The notes below the pieces were generated by a model. That model saw nothing but the letters and a program-made list of their open reading frames with translations. It made no database searches and was not told where the DNA came from. 64,000 bases of DNA from Leucaena leucocephala (Eukaryota; Streptophyta; Magnoliopsida; Fabales; Fabaceae): NCBI GenBank assembly GCA_037074615.1, contig CM073569.1:1494001-1558000 (forward strand), written 5' to 3'. Positions 23,411 through 36,730 of this stretch are shown here, one piece after another. Position 1 is the stretch's first letter. Each line of letters opens with the position of its first letter. The position numbers were made by a program, and so were the translations under genes.

Positions 23411-24092
23411 AATTTTATATTCATTTTTAACATACTAAATAAATTTTTAAAACTCATTTTTAGCTTAATTTTATTTTTAATTTTTTATATAAAAATTTAA
23501 AAAAAAAGTTAAACTCAATTTAAAAACAGAAAAAAATCTTAATTTTTTTAAACAATATTAATATTAAATAAGATAAATTATCAATTTCCCTACCCTACAT
23601 AAACCTAACCAATTTTGATACCGTATGTAAATTAAACTTTGATTGCAAGATCTACACCCACGTGTTTACGACGAGTCTTACGTCCAGTACTCAATTGTTT
23701 TCCTTGTGGGTCCCATATTCAAGTTTTTAACCACAAGCCTCTGCACTATCCTCTTACCATAAAAAAAAAAAAAAATTAAGAAAAAATTGTATTTATAAAC
23801 TTAAGACGGGGTTGGTTAATAACTGTCCAGCTACTTCCGTTTCACTTCTAATTTGGAATTATAGAAATCAAGTCACTTCTGAAGGTAAAGCCCCGAATCT
23901 TCAGTTTATAGTTACACAGCTGAAAGAAAGGTTTAAATTTAATTAGATTGATTATAGCCTGGAGATTTATCTAGATTTAGTTTTCAATCCTAGTCTCACC
24001 GATGCTGGAAATTGCATATATTATTATTTCACATCAAACTACATAATACCCACAATAACATCTCTAATCTCTATTATCTTCCCTATATATTA

Positions 24093-26051
24093 TCATTTCA
24101 ACATCAAATCATCAGAATGGCCATTAACCACTCGGCAATTCTTCCGGACCTCACCGGGGCGACCGGATTGAAACTCGCCCATTTTCAGCATCCCATTAAC
24201 AAAATCTTTAAAGAAGTGACTTTGATCTCTGCTATAGAGTTCCACGTACCCTCTAGTTTGAGGGAAAGTGAAGAGTGTTTGATCGGAGTTCAAGAAGCCT
24301 CTACCAGCAACCAAGTCCTTGAAGTATTGATTATCAAACACACGTGGTGTGGCATCAAGGTCACCTGTGACATTTTGGTCGACACTGAGAGGACATAACT
24401 TGTCAAGCTTCTGTCTGAAGCAGGGCTCAATGGCAGGGTCAGGTTTTCCAGAACCAGACTGATTGTAGAGCCTGAACATGATGGAGAAGCAACGAGCTTG
24501 GCCTATGGAGTGAGATCCTGAGAGGGCTACAAGGTCTCTGATGGTTAGGTGAAAGTTTTTGAAGAGATCAATGAGGGCACTTGCATTGGCTCTTGGACTC
24601 GGCATTATGTTGTTTGAGTCTTCTTGGCTTGCACTTAGGCTGTCTAATCTTCCCAACCTCACTTCCCAATCAGGTCCTCCTGTCTGCAATACATCTTTAA
24701 TACCATTATTGACCATATAACATCCTAGGAAAGTTGGGTCTCAAGAATTTATGAGGACTACTCAAAAAACATTTATATAAATATTTAAAGATGGCTCCAA
24801 TATAATCCTCACATCAAACTAAAAGAAACATGCATTTTATGAAGGGCAATATATACATAACTCTAAAATTGGAGGGCAAGAAGTCATTGACAAAACGCCA
24901 AAGTAAATGACGCTTGATGGAGAATGGCATTTTTGTCTCTGTGCCCAAAATTACATAAATATCTAGATTTTTAGTTCTGCATGAAGAATCGCCCACCATG
25001 TTCTCCTGGGTCTGGTGAATGGAAACGGATCCCACAACAATCGGCGTTTCTGATAAAAAGAGAAAATTTGTGGGAGTTGATTTTAATCTTTGAAGCCTTG
25101 GGAGTTATTTGCAATTTACCAAAAATTTAATGCAGTTGGGTATATTTTAGTTTATTATAAAAACATAAACGGGTCAAATTACCTGAAATCTTTGCCTCAT
25201 ATTCATGTAAAAATAAATTATACAAATAAATAAATCTTAAAGTTTTTAAAAAGTGTTTCGGAGAATCAAACTAAGTTTTAAGAATCCATTATCACTTTGA
25301 CTTGTTTATAGAGTTTTCTTTGACTAATTATTTTCTTAAGCTACTAGAAGACAAGTGATGACTAATTCATCCAATAATGACTCAAATTCTCGCATAAAAT
25401 CGTAGACCAATTTTCAGATCTGTGTCTAGGAAGGAAGCTGAAGGTAGAAGTAAGAAGTACCAGTGCGACGGCGTCTCTGGCTGCCATTATGATGATATCT
25501 GCACAAGAAACAACTCCGGGGCATGCCTTTTCCAGTTCTTCCTTCACTTCATCAATCACTTCATACGATCTGAGCGAATTTATATTTGACAGCGCCAATT
25601 TCTCTCCCAGCATCGTTGGCGTGTCATCAAGGAGCATCGAAGCATCACATCCCTTCACAAATCAAGGTTTTCATCAGATTCTATCAATTATTTTATTATT
25701 CCGAATTTCACAGCGTTTACAGATTTCAGTCCATCTTATTTAAGATTTTTTTCCCAAGGGAATAAAACAGCACTTACAAGAAACAGATCAAAAAATTTTA
25801 TATATGACAAGCCTGAAACCGTGAAAGAGTGCTAGTAAGATACTCACGTTGACGAAGCAGTCGTGGAACTGGAATCGCATAACGGAGGCCACGCTCCTGG
25901 GCTCCCTGATTAGGGCTGTCTTCATGACGTGTCGGACAATCGATTCCGCCTCAGGGCATGTACTCTGATAAAATCCTGGTCGGAGATCTGTGAAAACCAA
26001 CGTCGCAGCATGCAGGAGAAAGATGAGAAACAGAGATATCATCGTCGCCAT
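24093..26051 (-). CDS. PRX17: Class III secretory peroxidase, PRX17-like (3 exons, 328 aa)
   Basis: Class III peroxidases are secreted haem enzymes that oxidise phenolics with H2O2, for example in lignification. Exons in coding order: 25848-26051, 25461-25652, 24093-24683, total 987 nt. A signal peptide covers about residues 1-26 (MATMISLFLIFLLHAATLVF). The distal site RFQFHDCFVN carries Arg59 and His63; the calcium loop is GCDASMLLDD; the proximal haem ligand is His190 in LVALSGSHSIGQ. NQSGSGKPDP and LNSDQTLF are also present. Wording such as SVASVMRFQFHDCFVNGCDA and MPSPRANA is very close to Arabidopsis PRX17 as I remember it. The first two introns sit at classical peroxidase positions; the third classical intron is absent. 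A TATAAAA on the coding strand lies at 26327-26333. Confidence 0.93.
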
Positions 26052-26059
26052 GGTCGATC

Positions 26060-29000
26060 GCAGCAAGAAAAGTTGATCTGAAGCGTCTCTTGAACTGTAT
26101 AAATTGAAGCAGGGGAAACAGGTATGTATGGAATTTCGTGCCGGAGCGAATGAATATGCGAAGAGTGTATTATTGACCGTGATGTGAGGTAAGAATCACA
26201 AATACGGATACAAGCACCGGGCTCGATCAGTTAGGAATCTGGAAACATGACAAGGGAATTGTATTTGTAATTCAAAATATATAACAATTTAAAGTGTTGC
26301 TCGTGAATGGAATGAGTACTCTCTGGTTTTATAGGAAAGGAGGATGAAGGTGGCGAAGAACAACTGGGAATCAGCAAAGTGGGGTGCTGCTTTTATGGCA
26401 AACAATGACGTTGATCTGATTCAGTGCGGTGGGTTTGATTTCAATCTTTTAGAAAAGGAAGATATGTGAAGGGAGAAAAAGAAAATGGGTAAATCTCATA
26501 GGTAGGAATCTATTTTCAATTCTTCATTTTGTGTTTTGATTGTTGCTTTTCAGGACACAAAATCCAAAATTGATGGCGCCCATGAGGAGTGGATTATTGT
26601 GTACAGTTCTCAAGATTCGGTTCATTTTTTTTTTATATGAGCAAGGAATGGAAAATCTCAGTCACGTTCGGAATTAAACCTATCAATTTAAACACAATTA
26701 ATATATATATTTTATTTTTTTAAAAAAATAATATTTAAATAAAAAATATTAATGGAACAAACTACATCTAATTCAATAAAATTAAGTTATTAATTTTTTT
26801 TAACTCAACACAATATGGGAAGAAAAAACATATAATGAGTAAGGAGCGCTGTTAAAAATTTGTAGATGTTGGTTGCTGTTTGCTTGAAGGAATCCTTTTT
26901 ATGGGAGTGAAAACGAGTGAGAGGACGAGTATGTTTAATATCATCTCATGACAAAAGATGAATATTATGCTCCAAATTCTAGTGTGGTTGTTAAAAATAG
27001 TATATAAATAAAAAATATTGATCAAATCATCACAACACCTTTTATGTTGATTGTGGAATAACCTATAATCTAAAAAGAATATTAAAATTCTAAATATGTA
27101 CCGTTCATGACTTTCTATAAAACTAAAAATGTGAATAAGAATAAAAAAAAGTGTGAATAATTTTGTTGGAATGATATTTTTAATACTTTTTAGATATTAA
27201 TTAATGTTTTATTTTGAATATTTAAAATAAAATAAATATGATTAAGTTAATAATTTTTTTATATAAAAAAAATTAGATGAATTTAGTACTAATATTTTAT
27301 TAAAATTAGAATATAGTTTTAAAATTTAAAAAATATTTATAAAGGATTTATAAAATTAATAATAAAATTTAAATTTATTTTTTTATATAAATTTACTTTT
27401 TATTATACGGGCAACTCTCAGTGCGATTAAATTAACAAGTCATTTGCCAGCACAAAGCCTATAAAGGAAAGACAGAGCATGGTGGGGTTTGATGTGAGTG
27501 TGTGTGATGGATAAGGGATTGGACATTTTCTGACGTTGCCAGTTACCTCCTCAAATATCTGGTGGGTGAGTAGTGAGTCCACCACTTTGCTCTTCTAAAG
27601 TCAAATATATGATCCCTGTGAAAGCCACTGCCCCCTAAAGGCAAACCACAGCTATGCAACTTCTAAACAAGAGCACCATAAGATTTTGAACACTAAAATA
27701 ACGTTTAGTACGTAATATTGAGGGCTTAAAACTAATATAAAAATAAAAAATAAGTTAAATTAGACTATTTAATATGTAGTATTAAAAAAATCTTAAAATT
27801 GAGCAATACTATATAAGTGGGATTGTGTAATACTATCTTCCTTAGTACTGTATTTTTATTCCTAATATAAAAACTTTTTAAGATAAAAATATCCTTCATT
27901 CTCTCCACCCTCAACTCCCTTCTCTCTCTTTTCTCTCTTCTTTCTCTTCTTCTTCTCTCCTCCATCCATGCTATCGTCACCATCATCATCCTTCATTAGC
28001 CATCACCCACACCTTGTGCCAGAGAGAGAAAAGTGTTGAGGGAGTGCGACTTCATATCCACCTTCATCACCCTCCATCTCCACCTTCATCCATCCTTCAT
28101 TCAGTCACTATACACGGCTTGTGCAAGAGGAGAGCCGCGACAGAATGGGAGCTGTGACCACGCATAACTAGAACCGACTTCATCTCTTCTCCTTTCGTTC
28201 ACCTATCCTGACTCTATTCATTCACCCCTTCAGCATCATCGTCATCATCTATGCATCCTCCACTGTGACGGCACGAGACGAACAGTAGAGAACCAGCGGT
28301 GACGGCACAACTTTCTTTCTAGACTCTCTCCTCAACACTGCTGTGTTTTGATTCTATTGACTCTGGTAAAAGCCTCTAATCTAATCCTTCCTCAACGACA
28401 GTGAGCTTCACTAGTGAATTTTGGGGTTTAGGGCAAGGGTGCTATGGTCTTTTCATAATTTATGATTAATTATAAAATAAATTAATGAAGTTATTCCCTT
28501 TAAATATTACTTTATACTAAACATAATTATAAAGGTTCATTCCTATTCCCAATCTCAATCTCAATCCATTAAAATATAGTATTACGTATTAAATATGGCT
28601 TAAGTCTACCTGACTACTAGTATTTGAAAGTCAAGTCACATTAGACCGTGACTAATTCAAATCAAATCAGAAAGTACCATAAAAAGAAATTTGTTTCAAA
28701 ACACAAAAGGAATCTTTCACCAGTAATAAAAGATCAATTTCTATCAAAATATTGAGAATAAAAGGTTTATCCTTTACAATTAGGTCTGGAACATATACAA
28801 AACTGAGACTTGGGAATCAAACTCTCAACTATTTGATTAAGAGACAACACTCCATCAGCAATGCCAACTCAAATTAGTGAGCTGCCACCTTCTTTAGGTA
28901 ACGAAGTTAAATAAATAGATGGTCAATAGTATGTGGCTTGAAAGCCTACAAATTAAAGTGGATGTGCTGATTTCCTTTTATGGTTTTGGAGGGTACTGTT

Positions 29001-29740
29001 TTATGGTGTTGGTGAATTCCCATCGTTGATCCACTTCATTGGAAGGCTACTTTGTCCCCGTGGCTGTACCTCTTCCTTTTTCAATTAGGGACAGATCTGA
29101 TTTTTAGTTGGATTAAGATTTAATTTTGTTTGAAAGTTGCTACATAGGGATTAGGTTTAATAATTCATTTTTAATTCTCTCTTAATTTCACAACACCCCA
29201 CACCCCACACCCCACACTCCCCCCCCCCAAAAAAAACGTAAAAAAACAACTCCATTAGCAATATATTGCAAATTTGTAAAATTAACTAATTTTGTCCGGT
29301 CCAACACTCACGAGTTAGAGTTTTGCTGTTACCACCATACACAAATAAAAATAAAAAAGTTATAATGAAAATATTTAAACAAACAATCTAAAAGCAACAA
29401 AGTAACATCTCGCACGTTACATATTATTGCATTTTGTAGATAATCTTCGTATCCATTATATTACTAAGCGAATTAAATGATCAAAGAATAAAAAAACATT
29501 GGGTTTTAAGGTGTAGCTGTAACATGAACCAACAAATAACATTTCACTATATCCTCCATTTACAAGCTGATCGATGTAAAAACGCTATTTTGAATAAATA
29601 ACATGCCTATCCTATTACAATACCATTCAGTGCTTTGCCAGAGAAAAAAGTGAAACATACTTTTCGAGAAGGCTCCATTATCCCATTCTAAATGTAGCTT
29701 AAAAACTGCCATTACTGGCAAATAGTCCATTTTGTTTTTC
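26060..29740. other. Peroxidase promoter side and intergenic DNA with a TIR-like element
   Basis: 26052-26500 is the likely peroxidase promoter and leader. Beyond that are AT-rich DNA, the candidate element at 27702-28596 (separate entry), a repeat-like strip at about 28780-28900, and C-rich simple repeats at about 29190-29236 (caccccaca units, then a C run and an A run). No coding gene was supported. Confidence 0.55.
27702..28596. mobile_element. Candidate terminal-inverted-repeat element
   Basis: The left end contains tttagtacgtaatatt (27704-27719) and the reverse complement of the right end contains tttaatacgtaatact, 13 of 16 bases matching. The interior has a long CT-rich tract (27895-27965) and a GC-richer core with no open frame. 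An 18-base string, tcctcaacgacagtgagc, at 28389-28406 recurs at 48481-48498 inside another MITE-like block. Borders are approximate and no target duplication is certain. Confidence 0.4.
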
Positions 29741-32700
29741 TTACGCTACCATAGATCCTGAAGCAGCCTTCCTCTGCTCTAAAAAATTTGTAATTGCACC
29801 ATCAATTTGAGCAAATACTTCTTCCTTGGAGACATTTCCATTAATCTGAAGACCACAAAAGCAAATATGACAGGATTCATCACCAAAATATCGTATGAAC
29901 AACAAAGCAAACTTAACTATATATTTTACTACATTTAAAGCATCAAAGAGTTCAATCAACAAAAATATTTAGACATCCACGACCAGATAAAATCTTGTTT
30001 TCGATGAGGATAACAAGCCCCAAAATATATGGCTGCAGAAGGTCTGAATACCATTTGGGATCTTATTCCATCATTTCAAGTAGTGTTTGTCCAGAAAAGT
30101 AAAGGCCACAAAAACAAAGAAAGAGGGGAGAGGGCAGGTCATACGTAGGGGACGCAAAAAAAAAGGAAAAATTGATCATTTCCACATTATAAATATTGGC
30201 TGTGATCAATGACGACGGACAATTTGAAGCCTATTCAAACAATCAGCGGCTAAAACAGTGGGAAACCCTCATGGCAATATCCCTAATCTCAACAGGAGAA
30301 AAAACATGAGCACATGAGCAACTGGACATACATGCAGGTAGGAGGGAGAGGGGGGAGGGGGTGTTGGAGGGTATTAGAACATACCTTAACGGTTATATCT
30401 TCATACATTGAAAGGACTGCCTCTACATTTTGATGATGGGTCTGTAATCGCAACTTAACCTAAGAAACCAAACAAGAAAGTAAATGAAAATTTTTAGTAG
30501 GGCGTAATTGGCTGTTCACTCAACTCCAAGCAAACAGCAAAAAAAGCTTGGAAACTCTAAATGTCATAAAAAGAAGCATTTTGTAATAGAACACTTAGAA
30601 TCATGATGGACGCAAAGCATGAGAAAATTTATGGCAACATATTCATGCCTTCTCTTCAGTATCATCAAAACGTTGGGTAAGCCTTGCTGCAATTTCCTCA
30701 TTCTCTGGGGAAGAATACTTCAAATGATATATCTTTCCAGTAACAGGATCTAATCTTCGTCCAACTACTCTCTCCACAAGAACATCTTCAGTGACCTGAA
30801 AATTAAAGTAAAAAGTTATAGCAAAAGCATTTGCATTTGAAATTTCTTTATTACATTTATGATCGCTAGTTGCGGATGCTTATAGCAGCAGCAAAAAGGC
30901 TCTCCAGCAAAGTCAAACCAATGTCACTTTTTGTTCAATGTTATTGTCTTATGTGAAAGTTAATCATATAAATATTAGCCAACTTCTACTTCGCTATCAG
31001 TTCGCATTATAGTTCTTGGTTTTCTCTTTGGCATTAGCTGCCTTACGCTGGCAAGGATACATGATTTCAGTTGGGGATGAAAGAAGTACCATGATCACAA
31101 AACTGATATTATCAGTTGGGCAAGGATACTTGAGGAAAGAATAATAATTGACTCAAAGACGAGAAGTACCGTCATTAGCTTATATAGAATGTGAATTTTT
31201 ACAGGATTAATGATATCAATTCTTAAAACAACAAATCCTTACCTCTAGAAGAATAAAAAGATCTGGTTCAAACCCAAATTTCTTGAATGCAGTTGCCTGT
31301 GATAAGCTCCTGGGATATCCATCCAAGAGCCAACCATTCTCTTTAGAGTCTGGCTTCAAGAGACGATCCTTGACCATCTACAGCATAAACATCAACATGT
31401 CACAGACATACACAGCACTATTTGAATAGAATCTTTTTCTCCCTACCATGACAACTATTTCATCTGGGACCAATTGTCCTTTCTCCATATATTCTTTTGC
31501 TCGCTTTCCATTTTCACTTCCTGTTGCAATTTCTGCCCTAAGTAAATCTCCAGCAGCAACATGCACCAAACTATACTGCATATATGATGAGCACTTGATT
31601 CAATCTGGCTTTTCCAAGGAAAACCAGAAATAAGAGACTTAACTCATAGTCAGTAACTTTTTTAAATATCACAAAAACAGAGGCAGACAATTAAGTGCAG
31701 GGAAATATAAGACAGCATCAATAACACAAAGGCATACACAGGATAGTCGACTAAAGGTGTTTAGTTTCCTGATCAACGATAATTTATTCACCATAGAAAA
31801 ATGGTATCCCAAGATCAAACCCAAACCCATAAAAATTGGTGTGGAGGATTCCTTGACACATCATAAAATCAAATCAAACTATTTCTTTGCAGTTGCTGTG
31901 AGGGCATATCATTCTTATCACCTAGAAGAAAAAAGAAAGAGCAAAATAATGCATTTGCCAGACCAAATTAATCAAGAGATGGCCATCTTCAGTGGAATAT
32001 AGAATGAAAACTCCAGTAGCATACGTTGCAATACAAAAAGCTGTAGAGAGATTAAACGATTTAGAACCGCACATGTATACACGTACTATAATCAATAGAA
32101 CTATTTTATCTTGTGAGAATACTGTACTATTAGCAAAAGTAAATTGCATACCTTCTTGGTGATAAGCTCGCATTGTGTTCCTTTACCAGATGCAGGAGCA
32201 CCGGAAATCATAATCTTCGGCGGCTCAGGCTTTACAGATGCAACAATCTGCCAAGTTTACAGAGATTGTCAGACCCAGAAAGGACAGTCGTATATTGACG
32301 GGGCTACTAATCCTTTCTTCTTTGTTCCCCCGCCAATACCTAGTGTTAACTTAACGCCACACATCCAGCCTATGAAGATAATATTAGAATGGACAAAATG
32401 TTTCGAAGGAACAACTACCCTGAACGGACTGGGGATTTATCATTATGAAGAGTTTAAGATTAGAACCTCAAGTTTCAAAAATTTGAGCAATCGAAACATT
32501 TCACATGAACCCGAAACTAATTCAACTAGCATTCCCCAGACGAGATACGAAGAAACCCACATTCATACAAACGCGAACTTAGATGAGAACCTTCACATAC
32601 CGTAGAATTTACAGCCTTCATCATCGGAGACTTCTTCAAGTGAAATCTAATTGAGGTTTCAGTGCCAAATCCATAATCAAAGGAAGAAACGAAAGAAAGC

Positions 32701-32813
32701 TGGGAAGCAAGAGCCTTGGAGAGGTTCGTAGAGCAGCGAACGGGCGATAGAGTAGAAGAAGAACGAGGCTGATTGGGATTTGTGAGTGCTGGGAAATTTA
32801 CAATGCACGCCAT
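29741..32813 (-). CDS. AMK2: Adenylate kinase, chloroplast type (7 exons, 299 aa)
   Basis: The enzyme interconverts ATP + AMP and 2 ADP, probably in the plastid stroma. Exons in coding order: 32601-32813, 32152-32247, 31447-31575, 31243-31377, 30649-30795, 30385-30459, 29741-29845, total 900 nt. Residues 1-71 look like a transit peptide rich in Ser, Asn and Pro with few acids. The P-loop is GAPASGKGTQ at 87-96; AMP-site and core motifs follow (HVAAGDLLRAEIATGSENG, LLDGYPRSLSQA). The LID segment is VVGRRLDPVTGKIYH, then RLTQRFDDTEEK. The order matches plant AMK2. Intron 5 starts with GC, not GT: the codon AAG at the exon end is followed by GCATGA, and reading on would hit a stop at once, so GC-AG splicing is required. 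Confidence 0.94.
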
Positions 32814-33009
32814 GTATTCGCTCGCTTTGCTCGCTACTGGAAATATGGATGATCGATTTCCCTTTCAATCCGATACTCCGAGGGAGGGAAATTCAATTCT
32901 CCGGGTCTCAACGACGAACAATGTCAACCTCCGAAGCAATTCTCCGTTCCTTTTGATAAAATTCAAAAGAAAAATGAGAATCAGCGATTAGGATCAGATT
33001 GGCGGATGA

Positions 33010-33950
33010 GAACTTTTTTTTAATGAAATTTTTCGTCTTGCGGGAATAGCTTCGTTTTTTTATTTTTCGTTTGAAGTGTTAGGTGATTGATTAAAATATG
33101 TGAAAATTATGTCTATTGAGTGCAATATTTGTTAGTATACTATTTAATCGCAGTCATGTTTGATTTGCATGGCTTTTACATTTGAGTGAGATTTTATTGG
33201 GGATGACTACTCTTGATAATAACATTTGGATAATTGTCCCGGAAAAATAAAATCATATTTTTTTTATTAAGTATATATAATTTTTTTATTAAAAATTATT
33301 AGTCTATTATATTTAAAATATTATTAAATAATAAATATAAATATTTCTTTTCATAAAAATTTAAATTTTGATTTATTACAATCAGTCTCTATCTCTAGAT
33401 TCCCATGACACCAGCGGAATGGCCCAAGACCACTGCTGTAATGAAATGCATGGGCCTATTCCTATGGCCCATATATTACAACTATTTTTTATACCTTCAG
33501 CATTTTTTTTTAAATTATTACAATAATTTTTTTAAAACTATTTTTTACCGTATCACTTAACTGAGATCTCGAGTTTGAACCTTAGCGTATACAGAAAATT
33601 CTCGTTGGGAGACTCACTCACTATAGCCAGATACGCGACACGGGTCAGATCCAGATATAATCGGGGTAAAGTTCCGATGAATCGGTGGCAACAAAAAAAA
33701 TATTTTTTTTTAAATTATTACAAAAAATAACCCGTTATTCAGAACGTAAAATATGATATCTGTTTTTGTAGTTAATAAAAATAGAAATTTAATTTAAATT
33801 TTATATTTTATTCTGATGTTTTAAAAATTTGATTTTTAATTCTTGTAAAGAATACAAGTATAATTTTAATATTTCGAAAATCATTTTAGAAATTCAAATA
33901 AGAATTTTAATCTTTTTTAAATTAAATTAAAAACCAATGATGGCGAGAGG
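33010..33950. other. Intergenic, AT-rich, with a possible SINE-like fragment
   Basis: A strip at about 33550-33700 (gagtttgaaccttag, then gactcactcactatagcc and gatgaatcggtggcaac) has the style of a degraded short repeat with a tRNA B-box-like GTTTGAACC. The remaining sequence is AT-rich and non-coding. Confidence 0.4.
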
Positions 33951-34049
33951 GGAATATGATCAAACGATCTAGTTCCAGAGAAGCTCGCGCGTCATTCGTA
34001 TTTCGTGTTCGTGGTTCCTGAACCTCCCCCAGATTTTGATCCGCCAACG

Positions 34050-34445
34050 ATGGCTGCCAGACCCATGGGCGCCACCAGGCAATTAGCTTTGTCTTCCCCT
34101 TCCGCCACCGGCACAACCACTGTAACCATTCATACCAGTGATCCATCCTCTTCTTCTCAGAACCAATCACAACAGCAGCACCAACAGCCCGAAGTCCTTT
34201 TCCTGCCCCTTAATCGCAAGAAGAAGAAGGTCACCTGGAAAGAGGGCACCGTAGACAACGAGTTTATGAAGAAGAAGAGCTCCAAGAAGTGCTGTATCTT
34301 TCACAAACAGAAACCGTTTGATGAAGACGATAGCGATGAAGATGACGAACACGGTCATCACCCTGATAAGCATCACCATGATCATGATCATGGTGATGGT
34401 GGGTGCTGTTCTGCAAATCATGATCAAGCTGGTCCGAGCGGTTAG
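34050..34445 (+). CDS. INH3: Protein phosphatase 1 inhibitor-3 (PPP1R11-like), single exon, 131 aa
   Basis: Inhibitor-3 binds and restrains the PP1 catalytic subunit. The product carries the PP1-docking motif KVTW at 60-63 (RVxF type) in the conserved core KKVTWKEGTVDNEFMKKKSS, followed by KCCIFHKQKPF and an acidic run DEDDSDEDDE. The C-terminus is His/Asp-rich (HHPDKHHHDHDHGDGGCC), typical of the family and perhaps metal-binding. The N-terminus is Ser/Thr/Gln-rich and probably disordered. The first ATG in frame is at 34050; an upstream GTG at 34005 in the same frame is not a credible start. Length and intronless structure suit the plant family. Confidence 0.92.
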   Translation: MAARPMGATRQLALSSPSATGTTTVTIHTSDPSSSSQNQSQQQHQQPEVLFLPLNRKKKKVTWKEGTVDNEFMKKKSSKKCCIFHKQKPFDEDDSDEDDEHGHHPDKHHHDHDHGDGGCCSANHDQAGPSG

Positions 34446-36730
34446 GGTTCTAGATTTCTGACCTATTTTAGCCATTTATGGAAAAATCAATTAAAGGGCT
34501 TCTTCTTTTTTTGTTTCTTTTCTTTTGTTTTTCGGAAAGATAAGATTTGATGGCTTACAAATTCTTCGAAGTTGGAGCCTTTGTTTGTTCTGTATACTGA
34601 ACTATTGAAGTTTTGAGAAGAAGGGATTATATTATGTAAGCGAGGTTATATGTTTCGCAAATTTTTTTGCTGAAGTCTGCAAGGTCATTCCCTTCTTTGA
34701 GATTTTATGGAAGGCTTTTGTTATTAAGCCATACCCATTAATGTTGTTATTGTTATCACCTTTGTTGTTATTTACTCATGGACGAATAAACTTACTGACA
34801 GAACTCAGACCTTATTTTGAGAATGGATTGAGTGTTTGATATATTCAGGCAACATATGCTGTGCAATACTCACTTATTTTGAGAATAGATTGTTGTTAGT
34901 GTATCTTGCTTGTTATGCAATTGTAGATACTATTGTGTGTTGGAGCTCCACAGCTTTCTTTGTATCCTTTTCTTTTGGCCTGTCATTCTTTGTATATTTT
35001 GAGTTCTAAATGATCATCATGATTGCCTACTGTTTTATTTTATATATAATCGGCTTCGTGCATTTGTACGCAGCTCAAGATGTACAGAGTCCAAGGTGAG
35101 TCACATTTTTTATATCTTCTATTGGTGATTCTTTCTCATTTTTCTTGTTAATTTTTTTTTTCTTGCTATCAATGTCTTGGTCAGTTGGTATTAGAAAAGG
35201 GGAATATGACTGTAAAGCAACCCCATAGTGATTGCGCGAGTTTATGACAAGAATTGATATTCCTCTATCTGGACAATCATGCACTTCTATGTCATATCAA
35301 TGCTTTGTTCTTCTCACTATGATGAAATGTATGTCTTTTGAGAGTTTCTAATATGTGACTAAGGAGGCGCTGAAAGATCTTAAGGTAGTAAGGAAAGAGA
35401 TTAGAAATTCCTGTGATATGAGTAATAGTTATTAGCGTGTTTAACATAAAATGATGAGAGTTAGAACTGAGGAGAGAGATTATATCTTCTCTATGTTGGA
35501 TCATTAGACCCGAGGGAAAACTGAAATAAGAAAAGTTTCTTATTGCTAAAACTCGTTTAATTCATGAAGGTTGGAGTTAACTGCGTAATATCATTTTATG
35601 GACACTTAATTTAGCTTGGTTTAGATGAAAAGACTGTATATTTTCAGTAAAAATTTGTGCCATCCTGTGTCCTTGGTGTGCTTTTACATATTTTCCTGTA
35701 TGTACATTGTAGAGTTTTACTATTGAACTACCTTAAAACGATGGTTTAGTATGAACTCTTAAATAGATGTGTTAAATAACCTTTATTTGAAAGCAGAGTT
35801 CTTTTCCTGTCTGGACATAATTTCTTCTCTCTTTTTATCATATGAACTTCCAAATATGTTAATAAAAAACAAAATCAAGAAAGAATGACAGCAAGATGTT
35901 CACCATGAGCAAAATAGATTTGGAAGGCACATATTTCCTCTTCGACTTGTCCGATGCTTTGGGGGTATTGACATGACAATATTATGAACCTCGTGTGGGC
36001 TGTACCATAATGACATCTCTTCCTTCGTCTTCATTTGCTTCTTCATATCTGTGTTTTCATATTTGAACCGTTTTGGTAGCTGTAAATTGATGTACTTAGT
36101 AGTTCTAGTTTGGAATGTGTCTCTTAGAAGTTTGGATTGGGTTTAAGTTGTGTAACTTCTTGTTAATTGATTTTGCTGTAAAACTCATAATTTTGCTAAT
36201 TTTTCAATCCAGTAATTCCCATATAAGAAAAGAGGAAGTATGAAGGCACTAAAATGAAAAGCCATTTGTCTTGCTGTGGCTGGTGAATTACCGTGTTTTT
36301 ATTGCTTCAGGAAAAAGGAAAGGATTAAAATCTCAAATCGCATGGGATGAATGTCAACAATAGTTAGAATATATGCAGGGAGAAATATACACGCAAATGG
36401 ATCCGAAAAACACTCAAATTTGATCCAATAATATGGGATACAAAATAACTTTATTAATAAAAAAGAGAATATACACGCAAATTCCTGTGTACATTGTCTC
36501 TAGAGGAACAAAATTCTCTACATCTTCGTGTATATGAATCCAATGAAAAATAACAACTTGAACAAATAAAAAATGAATCACAACCAATAAAACAGGTCAT
36601 TATATGTGGAAGGAGGGCCTTAAAATGCAATAACTATGGCTCTGTCAAATATCTTTCTTCCCTTCGCTTTCTCCCATTAGTTTTCTAACGTCCCAACCAT
36701 CAACCTTTCACAAACTATAATCATTTCTCA
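34446..36730. other. Intergenic, INH3 3' flank, no gene seen
   Basis: T-rich sequence of intermediate composition. A donor-like site, ccaag|gtgagt, near 35095 may belong to an alternative 3' UTR exon of INH3. No ORF with family resemblance was found. Confidence 0.5.

Larger units (their letters stand above)
21250..24092. other. Intergenic region with a perfect foldback and a dispersed repeat
   Basis: After the 3' flank of the 374-aa gene come a 21-bp perfect inverted repeat (21818-21881) and the plus copy of a dispersed repeat (23127-23410), both listed separately. The stretch 22280-23600 is extremely AT-rich. No coding gene was found. Confidence 0.6.

Noticed and set aside
24012..24398. Plus-strand ORF of 128 codons
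   Set aside because: It lies antisense to the conserved third exon of the peroxidase and has no family resemblance.
33550..33700. tRNA or intact SINE suggested by a B-box-like GTTTGAACC
   Set aside because: No matching A box at the right distance and no cloverleaf could be drawn; at most a degraded repeat.
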